DNA of 64,000 nucleotides from Drosophila pseudoobscura (taxonomy: Eukaryota > Arthropoda > Insecta > Diptera > Drosophilidae). A program made the translations under genes and the position numbers. Of this stretch, positions 32,683 through 42,690 are shown piece after piece (positions within the stretch are counted from its first letter, which is position 1; each line of letters starts with the position of its first letter). Under the pieces are notes generated by a model. The model saw only the letters and a program-made list of their open reading frames with translations. It searched no databases and had not been told where the DNA came from. The DNA lies in NCBI RefSeq assembly GCF_009870125.1, contig NC_046683.1, forward strand, positions 33,991,869-34,055,868. Direction: 5' to 3'.

Positions 32683-33065
32683 TTTTGTTCCCACGAGTAG
32701 GCGGGAAGGGGTTGGTCACCCGAGGCATAGCCCGCTTGCCCCGGGAAGTAATTTGGGTAATTTCACTGAGAGTTTTCTTCTCTCCGCCCGACTACCATTC
32801 GCCAGCATCCTAGCAGAGACATGACCGTGCTAGGACCTGTTTCCAGCCGCCCTCACGGGGAGACTATAGTGGCACTTCCACCGGTGTGCACAGTTACGGC
32901 GGGTGACGGCTCGCTCGCAACCCTCTGTGTCCTAGGGGGGGTGTGAGACGCAGACCGCACCGGGTATTACTAACCGGAGCGGCTGCGCCTCAGTTCCGAG
33001 TTCACAGTTGTGCGAGCCGACCCGTCATCCGTTTGTCCCCCTGTAGCACCCGATGGCTGACGGCC
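32683..33065 (-). promoter_or_regulatory. 5' UTR of the LOA element
   Basis: GC-rich 383-bp leader between the right target repeat and ORF1. An internal promoter would be expected here, as in other full-length non-LTR elements, but I see no certain motif. Confidence 0.5.
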
Positions 33066-33078
33066 TCTATGGTTGTTA
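33066..33078. repeat. Target-site duplication of the LOA element, right copy
   Basis: The second copy of TCTATGGTTGTTA, within the 5' part of element C gag. Confidence 0.9.
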
Positions 33079-34069
33079 TATACAACTCTTTTAATGACTT
33101 GGGATCGTCATTAATTGTTTGGTGATTGAGGAAGCGGTTCAGTACCGTGTTTGAAACATCTCTGGGATTGTTGTATGCGTCAACTAGTATTTCCCAAGCG
33201 GCTTCATAATTTTCTTCCTTTAGATCGATATGTCGAATCAGTCTTTCTGCCTCGCCGGTAACGGTGGTTTTAAGATACCACATCTTTTTCACCGTAGGCA
33301 TGTTGGTCTCATGCACCATGCATGAGAACAGATCGAAGAACTGGGTCCATTTTAATAGATCACCATCAAACTTTGGGATGCTGATGCGTGGAAGCTGCAC
33401 GTTATCCGTGTTTGGTGTGGCTGATTTTGCCAATGCTCTTTGGACCTTACTTTCCAGTGTTAGGTAGAATTCCATGTCATATCCTCCTTCCACTGGGTCC
33501 TCGTATTCCTCATGAATTGTGAAATGGACTTCCTGCGCTTGAGTCCATAGTGATTTTATCAAATCACTTGATGTGCGTCCTTCCGCCTCTGAAAGTTGTT
33601 TCAGATTGCGTTTAACGGACTCTACTATAGCCTTTTGCCGGCGACATAGTGAAAGCAGTTTGCTGTAATCCTTCGAGGACTGCTGGATCAGACCGCTTTC
33701 TTTGGGAGCTACTGGAGGATTCTCATGCCTTTCTTTAAAGACGATTTGACGTTCCCCACGAGCACTAGACGTCTGTGATAGCTTATCCATGCATTCGGTA
33801 AACATCGCAATGTATTGCTTACATATTGTACGTAAGTCTTCACGGAATTTTACGTATTCATCCGTTTTGTCTGTATCGCGAAGTTTGGAGTCGTTTTTGT
33901 TGAAGCGATTCCACGCATTTTCTAGTGCTGATATTTTGGCTTGAAAATAAGAGGCCGTTTGCTTTCGTTCTTGGGAATCTTTTTTATTGTTCCGAATGCA
34001 CCTCGATATTTACTCACCAATCTCTTGCTGCACATCCATTGCCATTGTAGCGGCAGCTTCTGCCTCCAT
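33066..34069 (-). pseudogene. gag N-terminal part of element C, cut by the LOA insertion
   Basis: The most plausible start is ATG 34069-34067, opening a short acidic peptide (MEAEAAATMAMDVQQEIGE). A TAA follows in frame at 34012-34010, immediately after a GTGAGTAAAT sequence that matches a splice donor. The same frame then continues as KISALENAWNRFNKND into the long gag stretch. That stretch has a helical N-terminal region, then the BEL/Pao gag block (LPRISIPKFDGDLLKWTQFF, near 33400-33340), and stops being gag at the insertion (ELYITTIE). Its continuation is at 27866. Confidence 0.75.
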
Positions 34070-34474
34070 ATGTTTATCCATTCTATCTGTTTGTACTTAT
34101 TCCTTTCGACCCGTTGGGATTGTTTTATTTGCTTTGCACCTGGATACGCTCCGAATCGCAACCGTTGTCGGTCAGAAAGGTAATAGTACAGGTGATGTGT
34201 TGGATGGAGGGATTTGTGCTGTTTCCAATCTATGGAACGCACGGAACAACAAAATTGATTACCTTGGTGGTAGTCGACTTCTATAGCTGTTTGTCTGTTG
34301 GCTGATAACCTGAATATGTCAGATTTGCCAGAGTGATACTTATTGGTAGGAGATGCTACCGTAAGTGTATGGCCTGGTGCCAAATTTTTATTGAAGATGT
34401 CCTGTTGACTGCTTCAATCTGATGTCCAGATCGAATCCTTTCACTGTAGCTTGTCTGACAATTTGAAAGGATGA

Positions 34475-34492
34475 CCAAGGTCAGGGTCACCA
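34475..34492 (-). promoter_or_regulatory. Putative primer-binding site of element C
   Basis: Two bases inside the right LTR the minus strand reads TGGTGACCCTGACCTTGG. It begins like the tRNA-Trp site of element H (TGGTGACCCCGACGTG) but diverges after about 13 bases. The primer is therefore either a degenerate tRNA-Trp match or another tRNA. Confidence 0.6.
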
Positions 34493-34494
34493 AA

Positions 34495-35023
34495 TGTTAA
34501 TGTGTGTGTGTGTGTAGGAAGCTGGGTTGCATACGGTACATAAACCGTCTACAGTTTGGTCGTCGCAACTAGAACTTGGATCAGTTGGACTGCGGAGTGG
34601 GTATCCTACGGTGCTTAAGGGAGGGTCTGAAGACACGGCGACAGCCTCTGATGATTGCGATGGAAGATGAGTGACAGGCAGTTATGGTACTGTTTCTGAT
34701 ACTGATTTTATTGATAAAAATGCTTCTTATTTATAGGTAATAAAGGGTACAAAAGTGATGAGTCTGTAAAATATATGTTTTGTGTATTATGGATAATTTT
34801 AGTGTCTGGTGGGCAATTGCGACATTTTGATGGTCAGCAACTGCCCCCGCTGTCCTCGCACTCTGCGGAGAGAGTGCATTGTCAGCAGAACTCACTGCAG
34901 TGGCTAGTGTGTTGTCGTGAGGTATTATATTGCATGTTAAATGGAACACTGTGTCACGTTGTCACTGTGTTATGCCGACGGGTATTATAAACTATTACTT
35001 AAGCATAATTCTGCAACTGAACA
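34495..35023 (-). repeat. 5' LTR of element C (529 bp)
   Basis: The right copy of the direct repeat. In plus orientation it starts TGTTAATGTGTG and ends CTGAACA, giving a TG…CA LTR on the minus strand. It is followed by the TATAT target repeat at 35024-35028. Confidence 0.9.
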
Positions 35024-35155
35024 TATATAATACAAAATTGTACCTTTTACCTCATTGTCAAATCACATATAAGGCTCTGATTTTAGGAATAAAATTTAGT
35101 TTGAATTTACAACTCAACTCGCAAATGTCTAGACTTTTCTTTTAAGGTCTTAGCA
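35024..35155 (+). repeat. LTR of element F, right part
   Basis: After the TATAT repeat, the remainder of the F LTR continues (AATTGTACCTTTTACCTC…) and ends AAGGTCTTAGCA, where E has TCTTAACA. Joining it with 21008-21299 gives one LTR of about 420 bp. This is shorter than in E because F has fewer internal subrepeats. Confidence 0.85.
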
Positions 35156-35443
35156 GCGGAGGAGAGCCATACTGATAAAGTATCGGGTATAAATGTACAG
35201 TTGCGGTCGTGGCAGCAACTCACAGCTTTCCCCCTCGTTTTAAACTATGTAAGAAGCAATATTTTAAAAATCAAAAAATTAATCAAATCATTAGCTAGGC
35301 AATCTCTTTATTTATCTTCAACATCGCAATATAAGTAACTGTAGTTGAGAAACGCAGCTGCTTTTCGTTTTCTGTCATTGTCTCAATTTTCAAAAAATAT
35401 TTTTTGTTATTTCCATTTCATATTGATAAATATTAAACTGAAA
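35156..35443. other. Unassigned DNA upstream of the ABCA-like open frame
   Basis: About 290 bp of mixed, partly AT-rich DNA between LTR F and the ATG at 35444. No repeat or gene is recognised. Confidence 0.4.
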
Positions 35444-35701
35444 ATGGCATACCGCATATTTTGGATTTTAGTTTTAAAAAACTTAAAAAGACAAACAAAT
35501 AATAAGCTCGCCTTCTTTTTTTCTATATTTTTCCCCGTTTCATTCTCTATCTTTCTGTTACTGATTATTTCTGCGAGGGACGAAAGTGTGAATGATAATC
35601 TAACTAAATTTGATACGATTAAATTTAAGACCAGCTGGGAGGACCTTGTCGACAAAATAAATTTTCGACGTAAAAAAATGGTACAAGAGCAAGCTAAGTA
35701 A
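35444..35701 (+). other. Possible ABCA-transporter N-terminal exon or gene fragment (85 codons)
   Basis: From an ATG in a good fly start context (GAAAATGG), the frame begins MAYRIFWILVLKNLKRQ, then a strongly hydrophobic segment (FFFSIFFPVSFSIFLLLII) and a polar tail to a stop at 35699-35701. ABCA-type half transporters typically start with a short cytoplasmic W…LLKN motif followed by one membrane helix, and this fits. The sequence at the stop (AAGTAAGTAATATA) also matches a splice donor, so the exon could end at about 35697. Nearby AG acceptors would make an implausibly short intron, and no downstream ABCA exons are visible. It may be a gene fragment, a first exon of a gene with distant exons, or chance. 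Confidence 0.35.
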
Positions 35702-36345
35702 GTAATATATATTGCTTTCATTTTCTAGCTTTTAGTGTGTCAGTGTACACAACATTGGCAACAATACTTAGTACAACCATATTATTACTAATCGTACACT
35801 TACGAAAAATGCAGAGGAAATTGTTTAAATATAGGTATTATTTGGCAAGCAATACTGGCAGACAGTATCGCAGAAAAGTAATAAATAGTCTATCCACGCA
35901 AATGCAAGGCAGACAGCTACCTGACTGGAAGTCGAAAAGACAAAAGATTTCGAAAAACGATATTTCGAAAATATATTTTTAGAAAAACTCTACATATTTC
36001 GAATAACACGAAGTTTTAGCGAAAAGGAATATTAAATTTATCGAGCATTTATACTCGAAACTACTTAGTCTGTCTATAAAAGGAATGAATGGATATGTAT
36101 TTATATGTACATATAATGACAACAATAGAATTCCGCAGATTTTCATCCCTTGCGATGGCGGTGAGGGGCTCGTCTGTGATATCACAGACGTCTGGATTCA
36201 ACATTTGGTTGCTCTAGTTCTTATAGTTTCTCAAACCTTAGCGCTCATTGGATCGGAAAATCTGTGTGTTGAAAGCTGCCGAGCTTTTTCGGTCACTCTG
36301 ACTCCAAAATTTGCAAGAAAATAATTGCTCCGTTTTTAAGGTTAC
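35702..36345. other. Unassigned DNA with a 20-bp palindrome
   Basis: AT-rich DNA between the ABCA-like frame and element E. Short open frames occur at 35737-35982 and 36085-36324, but neither shows a recognisable motif. A perfect palindrome is present at 36171-36190. The last five bases before E, GTTAC, are its likely target repeat. Confidence 0.4.
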
Positions 36346-36841
36346 TGTTCGAACATGAACATATTATCGTCAATACAATGCCACTTTCGGCCCCTTGCAG
36401 AATGTTCTAACATGAACATATTATCGTCAATACAATGCCACTTTCGGCCCCTTGCAGAATGTTTATACATAAATAGATTATTGTACCCATTCACTTATGT
36501 AACAACACCGAACTCTAAAGAAATCACATAAAGTAGACAAGTTATGACTGCACTGGTGTAAACAGAGATCTGTAACCCATTAATACGACAACAAAACACA
36601 AGTGGAGAAAACACTTAACAAATGCGGTCCTAAAATAAAACTAATGTAAGCATGTACTCAAATAGACACCCTCAGTAAAGTGTATCCTCTGCGTAGGTCT
36701 AACGATAATTATAGACTACCAAATTGTACCTCCTACCTCATTGTCAAATCACATATAAGACTCTGATTTTAAGAATAAAATTTAGTTTGAATTTACAACT
36801 CAACTCGAAAATATCTAGACTTTTCTTTTAAGGTCTTAACA
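36346..36841 (+). repeat. 5' LTR of element E (496 bp, 57-bp subrepeats)
   Basis: It begins TGTTCGAACATGAAC. The first 114 bp are two 57-bp tandem subrepeats starting at 36346 and 36403, with a third start at 36460. It ends GGTCTTAACA. Confidence 0.9.
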
Positions 36842-36844
36842 TTT

Positions 36845-36856
36845 TGGTCCTTCGAG
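36845..36856 (+). promoter_or_regulatory. Primer-binding site of element E, tRNA-Tyr-like
   Basis: TGGTCCTTCGAG lies three bases after the LTR. These twelve bases match the complement of the tRNA-Tyr 3' end; the next bases do not, so the site is short or decayed. Confidence 0.65.
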
Positions 36857-37494
36857 ACTCTCCGTTGTTTCCCCCCTGTGGTAAGAGCACGGAGTTAAAC
36901 CAGCTTCCTTGAGACTGAACAAGTGTCTAGTCCACTGACAGCTAAAGGTAGCAAAATAAAAAACTTTGATTTCCCTCCTATAGGAAGGAACAGAGTATAA
37001 AATAAATTAATGAAACGAAAGTTTCAATTAATAATTTTGAAAAATACGAGCTGTACAGGCTGTATTTTAATAGATAACGAAATATGTATATCTATTGTAA
37101 TTGAAAAATAAAAATTTTTCGCGACGGTGGCGTTTTCGAGGCCGGAACATCGAAAGAGAAAAAAAAAATAATCCGAAACATCGAAAGTGCTTAATGGCTA
37201 GACTTGAAAAAAAAAAAAGTGGCAAATAACTGTGACTGTGAAAAAAGAAATATATAAATGGTGCCCATTGTGTGTGTGCCCATTGTGCCAGCATCAACAA
37301 CTGCAGCGACAGCGATATCAGCAGCAGCGACTTAAGCAGAGGCAACACCAGCAGCAGCAACAGCGGTATCAGCAGCAGCGACTTCAGAGGCAGCAGTAAC
37401 AACAACAGCAGAAGCAGAATTCATCAGCTAAGTCTCATATTTCAAATTGTTTTTAAGCCTAATTAAGTAAAAGTAAAAAAAAAATTAAACTAAG
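36857..37494 (+). other. Leader of element E with a CAG-rich tract
   Basis: Untranslated leader between PBS and gag. Around 37297-37410 it is dense in CAG/CAA/CGA trinucleotides (cagcagcag-type), giving a low-complexity region. A-rich stretches lie around it. Confidence 0.6.
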
Positions 37495-38183
37495 ATGTTG
37501 TCGGAACAAATAATTAAGCTATTAGAGGCTCAAGCAGCGATAGCAAGGGAGATTAAAAAGATTGAAGCTGGTCATTTGAACAGCGATGCTATGAAAGTCA
37601 TATAAAAAGGACAAAAGAGATCCAAGCATTGCCAGATGTAGTGGAATTTTTAGAACAACGGTACCCTTCTCTTTACACGTCGCAGGATAAAGAGTGGAAA
37701 CTGTTGAAAAAAGTAGTGCAATATGGTAAAATAAAAGAAAATTGTCCGTTATATAAAATGGCAGGACATACCATAATTCACTGCTATAAGTTTAAGGGAA
37801 TCAGTCCGATAGATAGAAGCGAGTTTATTAAAAAACAGTGCCTTTGCACAAAATGCTGTAGGCATGATATGTATAAGAAATTTTTTTCTGAAATTTTATG
37901 TAAGATTTGTAAAAAACCTCATCATACGATGCTCCATATTCACTACGAAAAGAGGGAAAATGTTAACACTTGCTTGACAAAAGAACAAGCGTTCTTAGCC
38001 ACAGCACTTATAAAAGTAAGGGCATGGAATGGTGGCTATCAAAACCTTAGAGCTCTCATTGATTGTGGGTCGCAATGTACCATAATTTCAAAAGAAGCTG
38101 CGCAAATATTAAGCTTAGTACGAAAAAGAGCGAACACCGAGGTAAGTGGAGTGTCATCTACAGACTCTTGCACTTCAAAGTAA
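37495..38183 (+). pseudogene. gag remnant and protease of element E
   Basis: Gag starts at ATG 37495 (MLSEQIIKLLEAQAAIAREI) and stops after 36 codons at 37603-37605. From 37629 the frame continues in the C-terminal gag (VVEFLEQRYPSLYTS), so most of the capsid is deleted. Next come degenerate Cys/His knuckles (CTKCCRHDMYKKFF, CKICKKPHHTMLH). The protease has DCGS where the family has DSGS (ALIDCGSQCTIIS). A TAA ends the frame at 38183. Confidence 0.75.
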
Positions 38184-39549
38184 AAAGTTACTTTATCGGT
38201 AAAAACTCGTGATTATAATAAAGGTCCTCTAAATATTGAAGCAATTATTCTTCCGAAACTGTTGAAAGCTTTACCATTAAAGTCTTTCAATATTGATAAA
38301 ACTAAGTGGCAAGATTATGTGTTGGCAGACCCTAACTTTAACAAACCAAGTAGAGTAGATGTAATAATTGGGATAGATTTGTATACCCATATTTTAAAAG
38401 ACGGAGTAGTAAAAATAGACGGACTACTTGGACAAAATACAGAATTCGGATGGATTATATCCGGTTGCACCAAATCAAAAGGTGATAAATTTATTGTGGC
38501 GACAACAATTGAAGTTGGGGACTTAGAGCGGTTCTGGGAATTGGAAAGTGAAAAGAATGACGTAGAAGAAGATGTGTGCTAGGAGCATTCCTTGGAAACA
38601 ACAAGAATAGATGAGAATCTTAGGTATGTAGTTAAAATACCATTTAAAAAAGAAAAGGATCTAGGAGATTCAAAACCCCAAGCTATAGCGCGATTTTATA
38701 GTTTAGAAAGAAAGCTCAGCAATAATAAAACATTAAAAGAAAATTATGTAAAGTTCATGCATGAATATAAAAACTTAGGATATATGGTAGAGTCCAAAGA
38801 AGATGGGAAATATTATTTACCCCATCAAGGAGTCATACGAGATTCCAGTCTCAAGACAAAGTTTAACTGATATCATGTGGGTTGGAAAGGGTCCAAAAAG
38901 ATATCTTCGATATTATGGTGAAATGGCGTAAATGGCCATTTGTAATATCGTCGGACATTGAAAAAATTTACCGGCAAATTAATGTTGATAAAGACGATCA
39001 ACAATATTTGCATATAATTTGGAGAGATAATCCAAACGAAAAGTTAAAAGATTATAAACTTACAACCGTTACGTACGGTACAGCTTCAGCACCCTACTTA
39101 GCAACCAGGGTGCTTGTTGCAATAGCAGATAATTGCAAAAATCAAGCAATTAGGGAAATCATAAAGAATGATTTTTATATGGACGACCTGATGACAGGTG
39201 CCGACTCGATGCTAAAAAGCATGTAAAGGAAGTTACCCGGGAGTTTAACAAGGTTGGGTTTAACTTGAGAAAGTGGATAGCAAATATCCCAGAAATTATA
39301 GAAGGCATTAGAGATGACCAAGAAAATAAAGTATTAACCATTGAGGAGAATGAATCCGTCAAAACATTAGGACTACAATGGGAACCGGTTAAAGACGAGT
39401 TTAGGTTCAATTTCCACTATGAACCAATTAAGAAAAATAACAAAAGAATAGTATTATCTACCTTAGCCAAGATATATGACCCCTTAGGCTGGTTGTCTCC
39501 AGTGACACTTCTCGGAAAATTGTTTATTCAAAAGAATTATGAATTATGA
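38184..39549 (+). pseudogene. A17 region and RT of element E, broken
   Basis: Three to four open pieces follow each other. 38262-38582 has LADPNFNKPSRVDVIIGIDLY and GWIISG. 38592-38870 is the linker to RT with YYLPHQGVIRDSS. 38882-39226 is the RT palm with ISSDIEKIYRQI, TVTYGTASAPYLA and YMDD (about 39175). 39265-39549 has FNLRKWIANI and IYDPLGWLSPV. A stretch around 38870, which should contain the motif before the palm, is shortened. Stops and shifts separate all pieces. Confidence 0.78.
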
Positions 39550-41275
39550 ATGAAGAATTATCAGAACAGGATACTCGGGAATGGAATTCGTTTAAAAATA
39601 GTTTAACAGAGTAAGAGAGCATTCGGATACCGAGATGGCTAAATTCTCAGCACAATAAGTCGATGCAAATTCATGGGTTTGCCGATGCATCCGAAAAGGC
39701 TTATCTAAGGAACATTGGCCAAAAGAGGAAATTGAAGAAAAGTTAGTTGTGAGCACAACAATGGTAATAGCAAAAATAACATTTTTTGTGAATTATTACA
39801 AAAATATTCGTGTATGCATAAACTAGAAAGAGTCATTGCATATGTATTGAGGTTTATTCAAATCAAAACCAAAAAGAAAGAATTTCCTTCATTTTTGACA
39901 GTGAAGGAGATTAAGAGCGCCAAAGTATTAATAGTAAAACAACAACAAGCTATCCAATTCGGTTTCGAAATAGCTTGCCTAATTAATAAAAAGGAAATAG
40001 AAACAAAAAATAAACTATTAAGCTTAAATCCGTTCTTAGATAAAGACGGATTGTTACGAGTTGGAAGTAGATTTTAGATAAGTGTCACTTGACGTCTTTA
40101 ATTATCAAGAACGCACATAAAGAAACATTGCACGGTGGAATTAATCTAATGCGAAACTATATCCAGCGAAAGTTTTGGATATTTGGGCTAAGAAATTGCT
40201 TAAAGAAAAAACTTAAAGAGTGTGTCACCTGTGCTAGGTATCGACAGAATACTGTAGAACAAATTATGGGAAATCTGCCGAAACACAGAGCTACAATGTC
40301 GCACCCGTTTACAAATACAGGTGTAGACTTCGCCGGGCCTTACCATATCCGATGCTCTAAAAACCGGGGGCAGAAATCGTATAAGGGATCTATTGCCGTA
40401 ATTGTATGCATGGCGACAAAAGCTATTCATTTGGAAGTAGTCAGCGATCTTACTTCAGATGCATTTCTAGCTGCACTTAGAAGATTTTTTTCAAGAAGAG
40501 GAAAATGTGCAACAATTTTTTCCGATAATGGAACTAACTTTGTGGGAGCTTCGCGCAAATTAGACGAGGAATAGCAAAAAGCCCTCAAAGACAACATAAA
40601 AGTGGTTCCAAGAAAGAGAACAGATCGAGTGGCATTTTATTCCCCCGGCAGGACCTCACTTCGGAGGTATTTGGGAAGCTGAGGTAAAATCAGTGAAATA
40701 TCACTTAAAAAGGGTAATTGGGGACAATAATTTATCCTATGAGGAAATGGCAACTCTATTATTTCAAATTGATGCGGTACTAAATTCACGCCCTTTGTAT
40801 GTAGCTACAAATGATATTGACAATCTGGATGAATTAACACCAGGTCATTTTATAATTGGAAGGCCAATATTTGGCCCGATGGAGACAATTTCAGAGAAAA
40901 AAAAATCGGGAATCTGAATAGATGGAGATTAATTCAGAAAATGAAAAGAGAATTTGGATTAAATGGAAAAAAGATTATTTGCACACACTGCAACAAAGAA
41001 ATAAATGGAAAATAGGAATGCAGAATATTAAAACAGGACAGATTGTATTAATAAAAGATGAAACCTATAACCCAGCTAGATGGCCTTTGGGAAAAATAGA
41101 AGAAATGCATAAAGGTAGGGACGATAGAGTCAGAGTAGTAACTATAAAACATCAAGACGGGTTGAAAAAACGACCTATAACTAAAATTTGTCCATTAGCT
41201 GGAATTGAGTCAGAAGAGCAAGACTCAGGAATGACTCCAAAAGAGACCAGAAGTACTCGTAGTAGTAAAAGGTAA
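39550..41275 (+). pseudogene. RNase H remnant and integrase of element E, broken
   Basis: RNase H is reduced to scraps before 39814. Integrase begins in 39814-40077 and continues at 40089-40574 with a His/Cys finger (HKETLHGG…CVTCARY), D80 (GVDFAGP) and D146 (FSDNGTNFVGA). A TAG at 40572-40574 and a shift precede the catalytic Glu segment (IPPAGPHFGG…WEAEVKS, about 40635-40690). The C-terminal domain occupies 40693-40917 (LTPGHFIIG) and 40922-41275 (KWKIGMQNIKTGQIVLIKDE, ending in a Ser/Arg-rich tail). Confidence 0.8.
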
Positions 41276-41810
41276 TTCAAATTGCGTGTATAGGAAGATA
41301 GCAGAGACATCATCATTTTGGATCGAATTATAAAGGCAGGGTAGTTGGCTCTTCAAAGTTCCAGTAAACACTAATGCTAGAATTCAATGTAGTAACTCAA
41401 ATCAAGAACTAATTGATCTTCCGCGACAAGCAATTTTAACAATAATACATGGTTGTACTGTGCGAACCGATGATAAAATACTAGTACCTCTTCACAGTAT
41501 TCAAACAGAAAGCTAGGAGCCAATTTCATCCTTTTATATAAGTAATATAAGCAAAATACCAAAAATTGTTTAGAATCCATTAACAGAACCATTAATTAAC
41601 CATACAGAAGAAATGGATAAGTTAAGAAACGAAATAAAATTGTTAAAAGAAGGTCATCATGACTTAAAACGACTTAAGTTCCATCCTGTATCTGGACATG
41701 CGGCCTTGATTATCGGAATCATAATAATAATAATATTAATAATCTATGCCATAAGAAGAATTAAAGCAGCACGAAGACTGCAAACGATAGCACTTCCCTA
41801 CCCACTGTAA
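41276..41810 (+). pseudogene. env remnant of element E
   Basis: Most of env is deleted. After about 330 bp of non-coding-looking remnant, the last 65 codons (41613-41810) remain: a charged stem, an Ile-rich membrane anchor (GIIIIIILIIYA) and a basic tail. They match the F remnant at 20694-20891. Confidence 0.65.
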
Positions 41811-41922
41811 TTGACTGTAAATGATTATCTGTACTTGTAATTAAAGCTATAAAGAAAATGTACACAAAAAGGTTCACAAGAATCAAAATACAAAACAATG
41901 CCACTTTCGGCCCTTTGCAGAA

Positions 41923-42418
41923 TGTTCAAACATGAACATATTATCATCAATACAATGCCACTTTCGGCACCTTGCAGAATGTTCAAACATGAACATATTA
42001 TCGTCAATACAATGCCACTTTCGACCCCTTGCAGAATGTTTAAACATAAATAGATTATTGTACCCATTCACTCATGTATCAACACCGAACTCTAAAGAAA
42101 TCACATAAAGTAGACAAGTTATGACTGCACTGGTGTAAACAGAGATCTGTAACCCATTAATACGACAACAAAACACAAGTGGAGAAAACACTTAACAAAT
42201 GCGGTCCTAAAATAAAACTAATGTAAGCATGTACTCAAATAGACACCCTCAGTGAAGTGTATCCTCTGCGTAGGTCTAACGATAATTATAGACTACCAAA
42301 TTGTACCTCCTACCTTATTGTCAAATCACATATAAGGCTCTGATTTTAAGAATAAAATTTAGTTTGAATTTACAACTCAACTCGCAAATGTCTAGACTTT
42401 TCTTTTAAGGTCTTAACA
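41923..42418 (+). repeat. 3' LTR of element E (496 bp)
   Basis: It begins TGTTCAAACATGAAC and ends GGTCTTAACA, with the same 57-bp subrepeat structure as the 5' LTR. A further partial copy of the subrepeat (CAATGCCACTTTCGG…) lies just upstream at about 41896-41922, outside the LTR. Confidence 0.9.
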
Positions 42419-42690
42419 CTTACAATTCGACGTTTATTGTTTGATATTGTTTGTGTTTTTTTTTTGGTCGAGGCCGTGAACTTATATTTAGGTGTAAGGC
42501 GTTTTGGGCGACAAAGAGTACTGCAGACCGACTGCCTCGAATAGGAACGACCGACTAGTCCGAAGGAAGGGTCGAAGCAGTGGCCTATAACAAGTAATGC
42601 CTTTACATATGTAGGTGTGTGCGTGTATGCACTGAGAGCGTACATAGGCTGAGCGTGATAACAGAAAACTTAAGAGAGACGTGACTTAAG
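42419..42690. other. Unassigned spacer between elements E and G
   Basis: About 270 bp starting with the CTTAC target repeat of E. No motif or gene is recognised. Confidence 0.4.

Larger units (their letters stand above)
27880..33065 (-). mobile_element. LOA-clade non-LTR retrotransposon (full length, 5186 bp) inserted in gag of element C
   Basis: It is flanked by a 13-bp target duplication. Minus-strand order: GC-rich 5' UTR (33065-32683), ORF1, overlapping ORF2 with AP endonuclease, RT, RNase H and C-terminal zinc region, and a 3' UTR of about 150 bp ending in TAACC repeats. The RNase H downstream of RT and the type of ORF1 point to the LOA clade (Bilbo-like). Clade assignment is from domain layout. 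Because both ends and target repeats are present it is a complete insertion, not a 5'-truncated one. Confidence 0.88.
21305..35023 (-). mobile_element. BEL/Pao env-bearing LTR retrotransposon, element C (full length, with a nested LOA element)
   Basis: It is bounded by 527- and 529-bp LTRs in the same orientation and flanked by a perfect 5-bp target duplication, TATAT (21300-21304 and 35024-35028). On the minus strand the order is LTR, PBS, gag, [LOA insertion 33065-27880], rest of gag, protease, RT, RNase H, integrase, env, LTR. Without the insertion it is about 8.5 kb. The LTR pair differs at few positions (for example a GT-repeat length change), so the insertion is fairly young even though pol and env carry stops. 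Confidence 0.92.
36346..42418 (+). mobile_element. BEL/Pao element E (decayed, both LTRs present)
   Basis: It has two 496-bp LTRs (36346-36841 and 41923-42418), both TG…CA. Flanks are GTTAC on the left and CTTAC on the right, a 5-bp target repeat with one mismatch. Inside are a PBS, a CAG-rich leader, a mostly deleted gag, a pol broken into at least eight frames, and the tail of env. Total length is 6073 bp. It belongs to the same family as F and, judging from LTR differences and stops, is older than C. Confidence 0.88.

Noticed and set aside
28257..32824. Plus-strand open frames of 60-121 codons across the LOA element
   Set aside because: They are shadows of the GC-rich minus-strand ORF1 and ORF2, whose domains are clear.
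35698..35734. A 31-37-bp intron joining the ABCA-like frame to the next open frame (35737-35982)
   Set aside because: It is shorter than known fly introns, and the downstream frame shows no ABCA-like sequence.
36346..36475. 57-bp subrepeats or the tandem LTRs as a CRISPR array
   Set aside because: The repeats are contiguous without unique spacers and lie in a eukaryotic LTR.
37272..37466. CAG-rich frame in the leader of element E as a Ser/Asn-rich protein
   Set aside because: Low-complexity trinucleotide DNA is open in several frames. It lies between PBS and gag and has no start context or conservation that I can see.
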